Shown: positions 1 to 11,100 of the stretch, piece after piece
Numbering within the stretch: the stretch's first letter is position 1
Layout: every line of letters starts with the position of its first letter
Assembly: GCA_011947345.1 (NCBI GenBank)
Contig: JAAVTG010000005.1
Location: forward strand, 151,338 to 215,337
Direction of reading: 5' to 3'
Source of the DNA: Phytophthora quininea
Taxonomy: Eukaryota; Oomycota; Peronosporomycetes; Peronosporales; Peronosporaceae
DNA: 64,000 nt
Program-made: the position numbers and the translations under genes
Notes under the pieces: generated by a model
The model's database searches: none
The model's input: only the letters and a program-made list of their open reading frames with translations
Told to the model about the DNA's origin: nothing

Positions 1-396
1 ATCCAATAGGAAGACAATACGGAGGAACAACGACAGAGAGCTCCTGTCGGCACCGAAAATCCGGGTAGTCACGTTATAATATTCAGCGAATACGATTATA
101 TTGCTCGCCCAAGCCAGGCACTGACTTAAAACGGTATTATCCGAATACACACTATTTACAGCCGTAACCAAGTGAATTACAGCCGTCAAACACAAAATAA
201 CACACGAAACACCGCCAACCAGTCTTGGAACGACCTCGGTGCCGGCGAGTTAAGCTTGCCGACTATGCCAGGCGTCCTCACGAACCGTATGCAGACTCTG
301 AGCGCCTTCCCTTGCGTCCTGGAGGCGTGGCAAGTCGTGCCAGCGCAGATACGACACGAGAAGAGGCTTGCTGGAGGACGGGGCAAGAGCGTGAAA
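1..396 (+). repeat. Single decayed copy of the 189-bp satellite monomer with its 5' flank
   Basis: Bases 1-204 align, with scattered substitutions and small indels, to 1898-2100, the flank directly before the large satellite array. Bases from about 205 to 396 align to one 189-bp monomer: the shared landmarks are the AACGACCTCGG start, the CCAGGCGTCCT block and AAGTCGTGCCAGCGC. The copy is clearly older than the array, whose monomers are nearly identical. The short open frames here (for example 172-414) carry no recognisable domain and are not called. Confidence 0.8.
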
Positions 397-481
397 CCGG
401 GTCAGAAGCAGTAGTAATGCAGTTGCGCGCCATTTTTGGGTGATTTTGCATCGAGTATCGGATTCAGAAGTAGAGAAAGGC

Positions 482-1017
482 GAGGAGGAGTAGAATAATA
501 AATAGGAAGTTTGTGATGAGGAGAGAGAAGTGGAGAAAAGGGTTGGCTGGTTTGAGCTAGAAGTAAAAATAGTTTGAAGAAGTATTGTTAGGAGTGAAAT
601 GGTTGATGAAAGATAAAATGGGTGTGTTTTGTTTAGGTTTGTTTGGTAGATGGAAATTGTATATAGTGTTAGTTTGTTGAAGAATGGACTGGATTTGAAT
701 ATGTGGATGGTATGAAGTAATGAAAAGGAAAGTGTAGTAGAATGGAGAAAAATGTAAAATGGTTGAATGAGGAAAGGGATAAAGTAAATTTGTAAGATGT
801 GAAATGGGTAAGGATTTGTTGTGAAAAGTAAGGTGAAAGGTTGGTTTGAAAAAAGTGTATTAGAATGTGAGAATTTTAGAGTATGAGAATAAGTGTGTGT
901 AGAGTGTGAGTGTGTGTAGAGTGTGAGTGTGTGTAGAGTGTGAGTGTGTGTAGAGTGTGAGTGTGTGTAGAGTGTGAGTGTGTGTAGTGTGTGAGTGTGT
1001 GAGTGTGTGTAGAGTGT
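482..1017 (+). other. C-depleted tract ending in 17-bp GT-rich repeats
   Basis: From 482 to 1115 the + strand contains only three C residues (547, 557, 689), and 690-1115 contains none. The left part is A/G/T sequence of no clear periodicity. From about 893 to 1017 it becomes tandem 17-bp units (AGAGTGTGAGTGTGTGT, six or seven with small variations). No gene is present. The asymmetry stops exactly where the telomere tract ends. Confidence 0.9.
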
Positions 1018-1113
1018 GAGTGTTGTAGGGTTTGAGTGTTGTAGGGTTTGAGTGTTGTAGGGTTTGAGTGTTGTAGGGTTTAGGGTTTAGGGTTTAGGGT
1101 TTAGGGTTTAGGG
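1018..1113 (+). repeat. Interstitial telomere tract preceded by 16-bp variant repeats
   Basis: Four exact 16-bp units (GAGTGTTGTAGGGTTT) occupy 1018-1081 and run into 5.7 units of TTTAGGG (1074-1113). TTTAGGG is the telomere repeat of oomycetes and many plants. The G-rich strand reads left to right, so a chromosome end would once have faced right, but unique sequence follows at 1114. There is no inverted CCCTAAA tract, so this is not a simple head-to-head telomere fusion. Confidence 0.9.
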
Positions 1114-1315
1114 AACTGAAAGGGTCACCCTCTGGTACAATTAATACCCGGACATGCCACACCCACCCGAGATAGGCAGTGGGTGACGCTTTGCTATTTG
1201 TTTCCGGTACAACTGTGGCATGAGGTGAACAGGGTGACCAGCGCCTATATAAACCCGATACAAACGTGGCAGACAAGGTTAATGCGATACCATAGTCAAT
1301 TCAAGTCATATGAAC
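1114..1315. other. Unique spacer after the telomere tract
   Basis: No gene, repeat or RNA is recognised here. It has ordinary base composition, in sharp contrast to the C-free sequence just before it. A TATA-like octamer (TATATAAA, 1246-1253) is present but is followed by no convincing coding frame. Confidence 0.6.
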
Positions 1316-2090
1316 CTAAAAATTGGTATCACTGCGAATGACAGGATTTTTACATATGGTGGAGTATAGACAGGCCCTCCAACCAATCAGAGAGATATGT
1401 TCACTACGCAGTCAATATGAGATGGGTGCTCATGAAAATCTGGTAAATTATGTTAAAACATATGGAGAAAAAGATGGTACTTCTTATTTTGGACAAAAAC
1501 AGGCGCATCACCCAGTATTGATTATTTGTGCATTACGAAGCCAATTATAAGAATAAGGAGCAACAAGTTGTGAAACCTACGTTTTCAAGTACTGTGAAAA
1601 AGATGGTACTATGTTGGTGTGTCAGAGACAGGCGTCAACAGCCAATCACAGACCTTTACGGATTATTGATGTTATAATAGGTTACTTGACGCTAAAGTTT
1701 TGGGAAGTACGTTTTTACGTACAGCGAACATGATGGTGGTATTATTTGAGGACATAGACAGGCGTATCGCCCAATAAAAAAGCACCAGAAGGAACAGCAC
1801 AAATACGCAGCAGCCAGTAGCGAAATCGTGACAAAATACGTTCTCGAGTACGATGAATACGTTAGTGGCACTACCGTGTGCCAGAGACATGTGAACTATC
1901 CAATAGGGAGACAATACGGAGAAATAACGACGGAGAGCTCCTGTCGGCACCGAAAGTCCGGGTAGTCACGTTATAATATTCAGCGAATACGATTATATTG
2001 CTCGCCCAAGCCAGGCACTGACTAAAAACAGTATTATCCGATAACACACTACTTACAGCCGTCAGACACAAAATAACCCACAAAACACCG
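1316..2090 (+). repeat. Cryptic degenerate ~129-bp tandem repeat, about six units
   Basis: A shared landmark (GACAGGC or close variants, followed by a C/A-rich CCAAT-like segment) starts at 1369, 1498, 1627, 1757 and 1886, with a weaker sixth copy near 2012. The spacings are 129, 129, 130, 129 and about 126. A second landmark, a GTAC-rich segment followed by CAGCGAA or CTGTGAA and then ATGATGGT, recurs at the same spacing. The units are strongly diverged. Bases 1-204 copy the last part of this repeat. No coding function is supported. Confidence 0.75.
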
Positions 2091-2100
2091 CCAGCCAGTC

Positions 2101-5100
2101 TTGGAACGACCTAAGGGCCGGCGCCGGTGAGGTTAAGCTAAACGTCTACGCCAGGCGTCCTGACGATTCGTATCCGGACGCCGGAGCACCTTCCCAAGCG
2201 TCCTTCAGTCCTGCCAAGTCGTGCCAGCGCGGGCACGACACGAGAGCCAGGCTTGCGCGAGGTGGCACGGGGCCCAGCCACCCTTGAGACGACCTCGGCG
2301 CCGGCGCCGGCGCCGGTGAGGTTAAGCTAAACGTCTACGCCAGGCGTCCTGACGATTCGCATCCGGACGCCGGAGCACCTTCCCAAGCGTCCTTCAGTCC
2401 TGCCAAGTCGTGCCAGCGCGGGCACGACACGAGAGCCAGGCTTGCGCGAGGTGGCACGGGGCCCAGCCACCCTTGAGACGACCTCGGCGCCGGCGCCGGC
2501 GCCGGTGAGGTTAAGCTAAACGTCTACGCCAGGCGTCCTGACGATTCGCATCCGGACGCCGGAGCACCTTCCCAAGCGTCCTTCAGTCCTGCCAAGTCGT
2601 GCCAGCGCGGGCACGACACGAGAGCCAGGCTTGCGCGAGGTGGCACGGGGCCCAGCCACCCTTGAGACGACCTCGGCGCCGGCGCTGGCGCCGGTGAGGT
2701 TAAGCTAAACGTCTACGCCAGGCGTCCTGACGATACGCATCCGGACGCCGGAGCACCTTCCCAAGCGTCCTTCAGTCCTGCCAAGTCGTGCCAGCGCGGG
2801 CACGACACGAGAGCCAGGCTTGCGCGAGGTGGCACGGGGCCCAGCCACCCTTGAGACGACCTCGGCGCCGGCGCCGGCGCCGGTGAGGTTAAGCTAAACG
2901 TCTACGCCAGGCGTCCTGACGATTCGTATCCGGACGCCGGAGCACCTTCCCAAGCGTCCTTCAGTCCTGCCAAGTCGTGCCAGCGCGGGCACGACACGAG
3001 AGCCAGGCTTGCGCGAGGTGGCACGGGGCCCAGCCACCCTTGAGACGACCTCGGCGCCGGCGCCGGCGCCGGTGAGGTTAAGCTAAACGTCTACGCCAGG
3101 CGTCCTGACGATTCGTATCCGGACGCCGGAGCACCTTCCCAAGCGTCCTTCAGTCCTGCCAAGTCGTGCCAGCGCGGGCACGACACGAGAGCCAGGCTTG
3201 CGCGAGGTGGCACGGGGCCCAGCCACCCTTGAGACGACCTCGGCGCCGGCGCCGGCGCCGGTGAGGTTAAGCTAAACGTCTACGCCAGGCGTCCTGACGA
3301 TTCGTATCCGGACGCCGGAGCACCTTCCCAAGCGTCCTTCAGTCCTGCCAAGTCGTGCCAGCGCGGGCACGACACGAGAGCCAGGCTTGCGCGAGGTGGC
3401 ACGGGGCCCAGCCACCCTTGAGACGACCTCGGCGCCGGCGCCGGCGCCGGTGAGGTTAAGCTAAACGTCTACGCCAGGCGTCCTGACGATTCGTATCCGG
3501 ACGCCGGAGCACCTTCCCAAGCGTCCTTCAGTCCTGCCAAGTCGTGCCAGCGCGGGCACGACACGAGAGCCAGGCTTGCGCGAGGTGGCACGGGGCCCAG
3601 CCACCCTTGAGACGACCTCGGCGCCGGCGCCGGCGCCGGCGCCGGTGAGGTTAAGCTAAACGTCTACGCCAGGCGTCCTGACGATTCGTATCCGGACGCC
3701 GGAGCACCTTCCCAAGCGTCCTTCAGTCCTGCCAAGTCGTGCCAGCGCGGGCACGACACGAGAGCCAGGCTTGCGCGAGGTGGCACGGGGCCCAGCCACC
3801 CTTGAGACGACCTCGGCGCCGGCGCCGGCGCCGGTGAGGTTAAGCTAAACGTCTACGCCAGGCGTCCTGACGATTCGTATCCGGACGCCGGAGCACCTTC
3901 CCAAGCGTCCTTCAGTCCTGCCAAGTCGTGCCAGCGCGGGCACGACACGAGAGCCAGGCTTGCGCGAGGTGGCACGGGGCCCAGCCACCCTTGAGACGAC
4001 CTCGGCGCCGGCGCCGGCGCCGGTGAGGTTAAGCTAAACGTCTACGCCAGGCGTCCTGACGATTCGTATCCGGACGCCGGAGCACCTTCCCAAGCGTCCT
4101 TCAGTCCTGCCAAGTCGTGCCAGCGCGGGCACGACACGAGAGCCAGGCTTGCGCGAGGTGGCACGGGGCCCAGCCACCCTTGAGACGACCTCGGCGCCGG
4201 CGCCGGCGCCGGTGAGGTTAAGCTAAACGTCTACGCCAGGCGTCCTGACGATTCGTATCCGGACGCCGGAGCACCTTCCCAAGCGTCCTTCAGTCCTGCC
4301 AAGTCGTGCCAGCGCGGGCACGACACGAGAGCCAGGCTTGCGCGAGGTGGCACGGGGCCCAGCCACCCTTGAGACGACCTCGGCGCCGGCGCCGGCGCCG
4401 GTGAGGTTAAGCTAAACGTCTACGCCAGGCGTCCTGACGATTCGTATCCGGACGCCGGAGCACCTTCCCAAGCGTCCTTCAGTCCTGCCAAGTCGTGCCA
4501 GCGCGGGCACGACACGAGAGCCAGGCTTGCGCGAGGTGGCACGGGGCCCAGCCACCCTTGAGACGACCTCGGCGCCGGCGCCGGCGCCGGTGAGGTTAAG
4601 CTAAACGTCTACGCCAGGCGTCCTGACGATTCGTATCCGGACGCCGGAGCACCTTCCCAAGCGTCCTTCAGTCCTGCCAAGTCGTGCCAGCGCGGGCACG
4701 ACACGAGAGCCAGGCTTGCGCGAGGTGGCACGGGGCCCAGCCACCCTTGAGACGACCTCGGCGCCGGCGCCGGCGCCGGTGAGGTTAAGCTAAACGTCTA
4801 CGCCAGGCGTCCTGACGATTCGTATCCGGACGCCGGAGCACCTTCCCAAGCGTCCTTCAGTCCTGCCAAGTCGTGCCAGCGCGGGCACGACACGAGAGCC
4901 AGGCTTGCGCGAGGTGGCACGGGGCCCAGCCACCCTTGAGACGACCTCGGCGCCGGCGCCGGCGCCGGTGAGGTTAAGCTAAACGTCTACGCCAGGCGTC
5001 CTGACGATTCGTATCCGGACGCCGGAGCACCTTCCCAAGCGTCCTTCAGTCCTGCCAAGTCGTGCCAGCGCGGGCACGACACGAGAGCCAGGCTTGCGCG

Positions 5101-8100
5101 AGGTGGCACGGGGCCCAGCCACCCTTGAGACGACCTCGGCGCCGGCGCCGGCGCCGGTGAGGTTAAGCTAAACGTCTACGCCAGGCGTCCTGACGATTCG
5201 TATCCGGACGCCGGAGCACCTTCCCAAGCGTCCTTCAGTCCTGCCAAGTCGTGCCAGCGCGGGCACGACACGAGAGCCAGGCTTGCGCGAGGTGGCACGG
5301 GGCCCAGCCACCCTTGAGACGACCTCGGCGCCGGCGCCGGCGCCGGTGAGGTTAAGCTAAACGTCTACGCCAGGCGTCCTGACGATTCGTATCCGGACGC
5401 CGGAGCACCTTCCCAAGCGTCCTTCAGTCCTGCCAAGTCGTGCCAGCGCGGGCACGACACGAGAGCCAGGCTTGCGCGAGGTGGCACGGGGCCCAGCCAC
5501 CCTTGAGACGACCTCGGCGCCGGCGCCGGCGCCGGTGAGGTTAAGCTAAACGTCTACGCCAGGCGTCCTGACGATTCGTATCCGGACGCCGGAGCACCTT
5601 CCCAAGCGTCCTTCAGTCCTGCCAAGTCGTGCCAGCGCGGGCACGACACGAGAGCCAGGCTTGCGCGAGGTGGCACGGGGCCCAGCCACCCTTGAGACGA
5701 CCTCGGCGCCGGCGCCGGCGCCGGTGAGGTTAAGCTAAACGTCTACGCCAGGCGTCCTGACGATTCGTATCCGGACGCCGGAGCACCTTCCCAAGCGTCC
5801 TTCAGTCCTGCCAAGTCGTGCCAGCGCGGGCACGACACGAGAGCCAGGCTTGCGCGAGGTGGCACGGGGCCCAGCCACCCTTGAGACGACCTCGGCGCCG
5901 GCGCCGGCGCCGGTGAGGTTAAGCTAAACGTCTACGCCAGGCGTCCTGACGATTCGTATCCGGACGCCGGAGCACCTTCCCAAGCGTCCTTCAGTCCTGC
6001 CAAGTCGTGCCAGCGCGGGCACGACACGAGAGCCAGGCTTGCGCGAGGTGGCACGGGGCCCAGCCACCCTTGAGACGACCTCGGCGCCGGCGCCGGCGCC
6101 GGTGAGGTTAAGCTAAACGTCTACGCCAGGCGTCCTGACGATTCGTATCCGGACGCCGGAGCACCTTCCCAAGCGTCCTTCAGTCCTGCCAAGTCGTGCC
6201 AGCGCGGGCACGACACGAGAGCCAGGCTTGCGCGAGGTGGCACGGGGCCCAGCCACCCTTGAGACGACCTCGGCGCCGGCGCCGGCGCCGGTGAGGTTAA
6301 GCTAAACGTCTACGCCAGGCGTCCTGACGATTCGTATCCGGACGCCGGAGCACCTTCCCAAGCGTCCTTCAGTCCTGCCAAGTCGTGCCAGCGCGGGCAC
6401 GACACGAGAGCCAGGCTTGCGCGAGGTGGCACGGGGCCCAGCCACCCTTGAGACGACCTCGGCGCCGGCGCCGGCGCCGGTGAGGTTAAGCTAAACGTCT
6501 ACGCCAGGCGTCCTGACGATTCGTATCCGGACGCCGGAGCACCTTCCCAAGCGTCCTTCAGTCCTGCCAAGTCGTGCCAGCGCGGGCACGACACGAGAGC
6601 CAGGCTTGCGCGAGGTGGCACGGGGCCCAGCCACCCTTGAGACGACCTCGGCGCCGGCGCCGGCGCCGGTGAGGTTAAGCTAAACGTCTACGCCAGGCGT
6701 CCTGACGATTCGTATCCGGACGCCGGAGCACCTTCCCAAGCGTCCTTCAGTCCTGCCAAGTCGTGCCAGCGCGGGCACGACACGAGAGCCAGGCTTGCGC
6801 GAGGTGGCACGGGGCCCAGCCACCCTTGAGACGACCTCGGCGCCGGCGCCGGCGCCGGTGAGGTTAAGCTAAACGTCTACGCCAGGCGTCCTGACGATTC
6901 GTATCCGGACGCCGGAGCACCTTCCCAAGCGTCCTTCAGTCCTGCCAAGTCGTGCCAGCGCGGGCACGACACGAGAGCCAGGCTTGCGCGAGGTGGCACG
7001 GGGCCCAGCCACCCTTGAGACGACCTCGGCGCCGGCGCCGGCGCCGGTGAGGTTAAGCTAAACGTCTACGCCAGGCGTCCTGACGATTCGTATCCGGACG
7101 CCGGAGCACCTTCCCAAGCGTCCTTCAGTCCTGCCAAGTCGTGCCAGCGCGGGCACGACACGAGAGCCAGGCTTGCGCGAGGTGGCACGGGGCCCAGCCA
7201 CCCTTGAGACGACCTCGGCGCCGGCGCCGGCGCCGGTGAGGTTAAGCTAAACGTCTACGCCAGGCGTCCTGACGATTCGTATCCGGACGCCGGAGCACCT
7301 TCCCAAGCGTCCTTCAGTCCTGCCAAGTCGTGCCAGCGCGGGCACGACACGAGAGCCAGGCTTGCGCGAGGTGGCACGGGGCCCAGCCACCCTTGAGACG
7401 ACCTCGGCGCCGGCGCCGGCGCCGGTGAGGTTAAGCTAAACGTCTACGCCAGGCGTCCTGACGATTCGTATCCGGACGCCGGAGCACCTTCCCAAGCGTC
7501 CTTCAGTCCTGCCAAGTCGTGCCAGCGCGGGCACGACACGAGAGCCAGGCTTGCGCGAGGTGGCACGGGGCCCAGCCACCCTTGAGACGACCTCGGCGCC
7601 GGCGCCGGCGCCGGTGAGGTTAAGCTAAACGTCTACGCCAGGCGTCCTGACGATTCGTATCCGGACGCCGGAGCACCTTCCCAAGCGTCCTTCAGTCCTG
7701 CCAAGTCGTGCCAGCGCGGGCACGACACGAGAGCCAGGCTTGCGCGAGGTGGCACGGGGCCCAGCCACCCTTGAGACGACCTCGGCGCCGGCGCCGGCGC
7801 CGGTGAGGTTAAGCTAAACGTCTACGCCAGGCGTCCTGACGATTCGTATCCGGACGCCGGAGCACCTTCCCAAGCGTCCTTCAGTCCTGCCAAGTCGTGC
7901 CAGCGCGGGCACGACACGAGAGCCAGGCTTGCGCGAGGTGGCACGGGGCCCAGCCACCCTTGAGACGACCTCGGCGCCGGCGCCGGCGCCGGTGAGGTTA
8001 AGCTAAACGTCTACGCCAGGCGTCCTGACGATTCGTATCCGGACGCCGGAGCACCTTCCCAAGCGTCCTTCAGTCCTGCCAAGTCGTGCCAGCGCGGGCA

Positions 8101-11100
8101 CGACACGAGAGCCAGGCTTGCGCGAGGTGGCACGGGGCCCAGCCACCCTTGAGACGACCTCGGCGCCGGCGCCGGCGCCGGTGAGGTTAAGCTAAACGTC
8201 TACGCCAGGCGTCCTGACGATTCGTATCCGGACGCCGGAGCACCTTCCCAAGCGTCCTTCAGTCCTGCCAAGTCGTGCCAGCGCGGGCACGACACGAGAG
8301 CCAGGCTTGCGCGAGGTGGCACGGGGCCCAGCCACCCTTGAGACGACCTCGGCGCCGGCGCCGGCGCCGGTGAGGTTAAGCTAAACGTCTACGCCAGGCG
8401 TCCTGACGATTCGTATCCGGACGCCGGAGCACCTTCCCAAGCGTCCTTCAGTCCTGCCAAGTCGTGCCAGCGCGGGCACGACACGAGAGCCAGGCTTGCG
8501 CGAGGTGGCACGGGGCCCAGCCACCCTTGAGACGACCTCGGCGCCGGCGCCGGCGCCGGTGAGGTTAAGCTAAACGTCTACGCCAGGCGTCCTGACGATT
8601 CGTATCCGGACGCCGGAGCACCTTCCCAAGCGTCCTTCAGTCCTGCCAAGTCGTGCCAGCGCGGGCACGACACGAGAGCCAGGCTTGCGCGAGGTGGCAC
8701 GGGGCCCAGCCACCCTTGAGACGACCTCGGCGCCGGCGCCGGCGCCGGTGAGGTTAAGCTAAACGTCTACGCCAGGCGTCCTGACGATTCGTATCCGGAC
8801 GCCGGAGCACCTTCCCAAGCGTCCTTCAGTCCTGCCAAGTCGTGCCAGCGCGGGCACGACACGAGAGCCAGGCTTGCGCGAGGTGGCACGGGGCCCAGCC
8901 ACCCTTGAGACGACCTCGGCGCCGGCGCCGGCGCCGGTGAGGTTAAGCTAAACGTCTACGCCAGGCGTCCTGACGATTCGCATCCGGACGCCGGAGCACC
9001 TTCCCAAGCGTCCTTCAGTCCTGCCAAGTCGTGCCAGCGCGGGCACGACACGAGAGCCAGGCTTGCGCGAGGTGGCACGGGGCCCAGCCACCCTTGAGAC
9101 GACCTCGGCGCCGGCGCCGGCGCCGGTGAGGTTAAGCTAAACGTCTACGCCAGGCGTCCTGACGATTCGTATCCGGACGCCGGAGCACCTTCCCAAGCGT
9201 CCTTCAGTCCTGCCAAGTCGTGCCAGCGCGGGCACGACACGAGAGCCAGGCTTGCGCGAGGTGGCACGGGGCCCAGCCACCCTTGAGACGACCTCGGCGC
9301 CGGCGCCGGCGCCGGTGAGGTTAAGCTAAACGTCTACGCCAGGCGTCCTGACGATTCGCATCCGGACGCCGGAGCACCTTCCCAAGCGTCCTTCAGTCCT
9401 GCCAAGTCGTGCCAGCGCGGGCACGACACGAGAGCCAGGCTTGCGCGAGGTGGCACGGGGCCCAGCCACCCTTGAGACGACCTCGGCGCCGGCGCCGGCG
9501 CCGGTGAGGTTAAGCTAAACGTCTACGCCAGGCGTCCTGACGATTCGTATCCGGACGCCGGAGCACCTTCCCAAGCGTCCTTCAGTCCTGCCAAGTCGTG
9601 CCAGCGCGGGCACGACACGAGAGCCAGGCTTGCGCGAGGTGGCACGGGGCCCAGCCACCCTTGAGACGACCTCGGCGCCGGCGCCGGCGCCGGTGAGGTT
9701 AAGCTAAACGTCTACGCCAGGCGTCCTGACGATTCGTATCCGGACGCCGGAGCACCTTCCCAAGCGTCCTTCAGTCCTGCCAAGTCGTGCCAGCGCGGGC
9801 ACGACACGAGAGCCAGGCTTGCGCGAGGTGGCACGGGGCCCAGCCACCCTTGAGACGACCTCGGCGCCGGCGCCGGCGCCGGTGAGGTTAAGCTAAACGT
9901 CTACGCCAGGCGTCCTGACGATTCGTATCCGGACGCCGGAGCACCTTCCCAAGCGTCCTTCAGTCCTGCCAAGTCGTGCCAGCGCGGGCACGACACGAGA
10001 GCCAGGCTTGCGCGAGGTGGCACGGGGCCCAGCCACCCTTGAGACGACCTCGGCGCCGGCGCCGGCGCCGGTGAGGTTAAGCTAAACGTCTACGCCAGGC
10101 GTCCTGACGATTCGTATCCGGACGCCGGAGCACCTTCCCAAGCGTCCTTCAGTCCTGCCAAGTCGTGCCAGCGCGGGCACGACACGAGAGCCAGGCTTGC
10201 GCGAGGTGGCACGGGGCCCAGCCACCCTTGAGACGACCTCGGCGCCGGCGCCGGCGCCGGTGAGGTTAAGCTAAACGTCTACGCCAGGCGTCCTGACGAT
10301 TCGTATCCGGACGCCGGAGCACCTTCCCAAGCGTCCTTCAGTCCTGCCAAGTCGTGCCAGCGCGGGCACGACACGAGAGCCAGGCTTGCGCGAGGTGGCA
10401 CGGGGCCCAGCCACCCTTGAGACGACCTCGGCGCGCCGGCGCCGGCGCCGGTGAGGTTAAGCTAAACGTCTACGCCAGGCGTCCTGACGATTCGTATCCG
10501 GACGCCGGAGCACCTTCCCAAGCGTCCTTCAGTCCTGCCAAGTCGTGCCAGCGCGGGCACGACACGAGAGCCAGGCTTGCGCGAGGTGGCACGGGGCCCA
10601 GCCACCCTTGAGACGACCTCGGCGCCGGCGCCGGCGCCGGTGAGGTTAAGCTAAACGTCTACGCCAGGCGTCCTGACGATTCGTATCCGGACGCCGGAGC
10701 ACCTTCCCAAGCGTCCTTCAGTCCTGCCAAGTCGTGCCAGCGCGGGCACGACACGAGAGCCAGGCTTGCGCGAGGTGGCACGGGGCCCAGCCACCCTTGA
10801 GACGACCTCGGCGCCGGCGCCGGCGCCGGTGAGGTTAAGCTAAACGTCTACGCCAGGCGTCCTGACGATTCGTATCCGGACGCCGGAGCACCTTCCCAAG
10901 CGTCCTTCAGTCCTGCCAAGTCGTGCCAGCGCGGGCACGACACGAGAGCCAGGCTTGCGCGAGGTGGCACGGGGCCCAGCCACCCTTGAGACGACCTCGG
11001 CGCCGGCGCCGGCGCCGGTGAGGTTAAGCTAAACGTCTACGCCAGGCGTCCTGACGATTCGTATCCGGACGCCGGAGCACCTTCCCAAGCGTCCTTCAGT

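Noticed and set aside
172..443. Short frames of 72-80 codons, and others like them, as secreted effector genes
   Set aside because: No signal peptide, RxLR-type or LFLAK-type motif was seen here or elsewhere in the window. These frames lie in decayed satellite.
1018..1113. Head-to-head telomere fusion
   Set aside because: Only TTTAGGG is present; no CCCTAAA tract follows at 1114.
1246..1253. TATA box of a gene
   Set aside because: The TATATAAA is clear but no supported coding frame follows, and the next 800 bp are a degenerate tandem repeat.
10354..10611. 85-codon frame inside the 189-bp array
   Set aside because: It exists only because of the two-base insertion near 10432 in one monomer. 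The usual monomer closes the frame.
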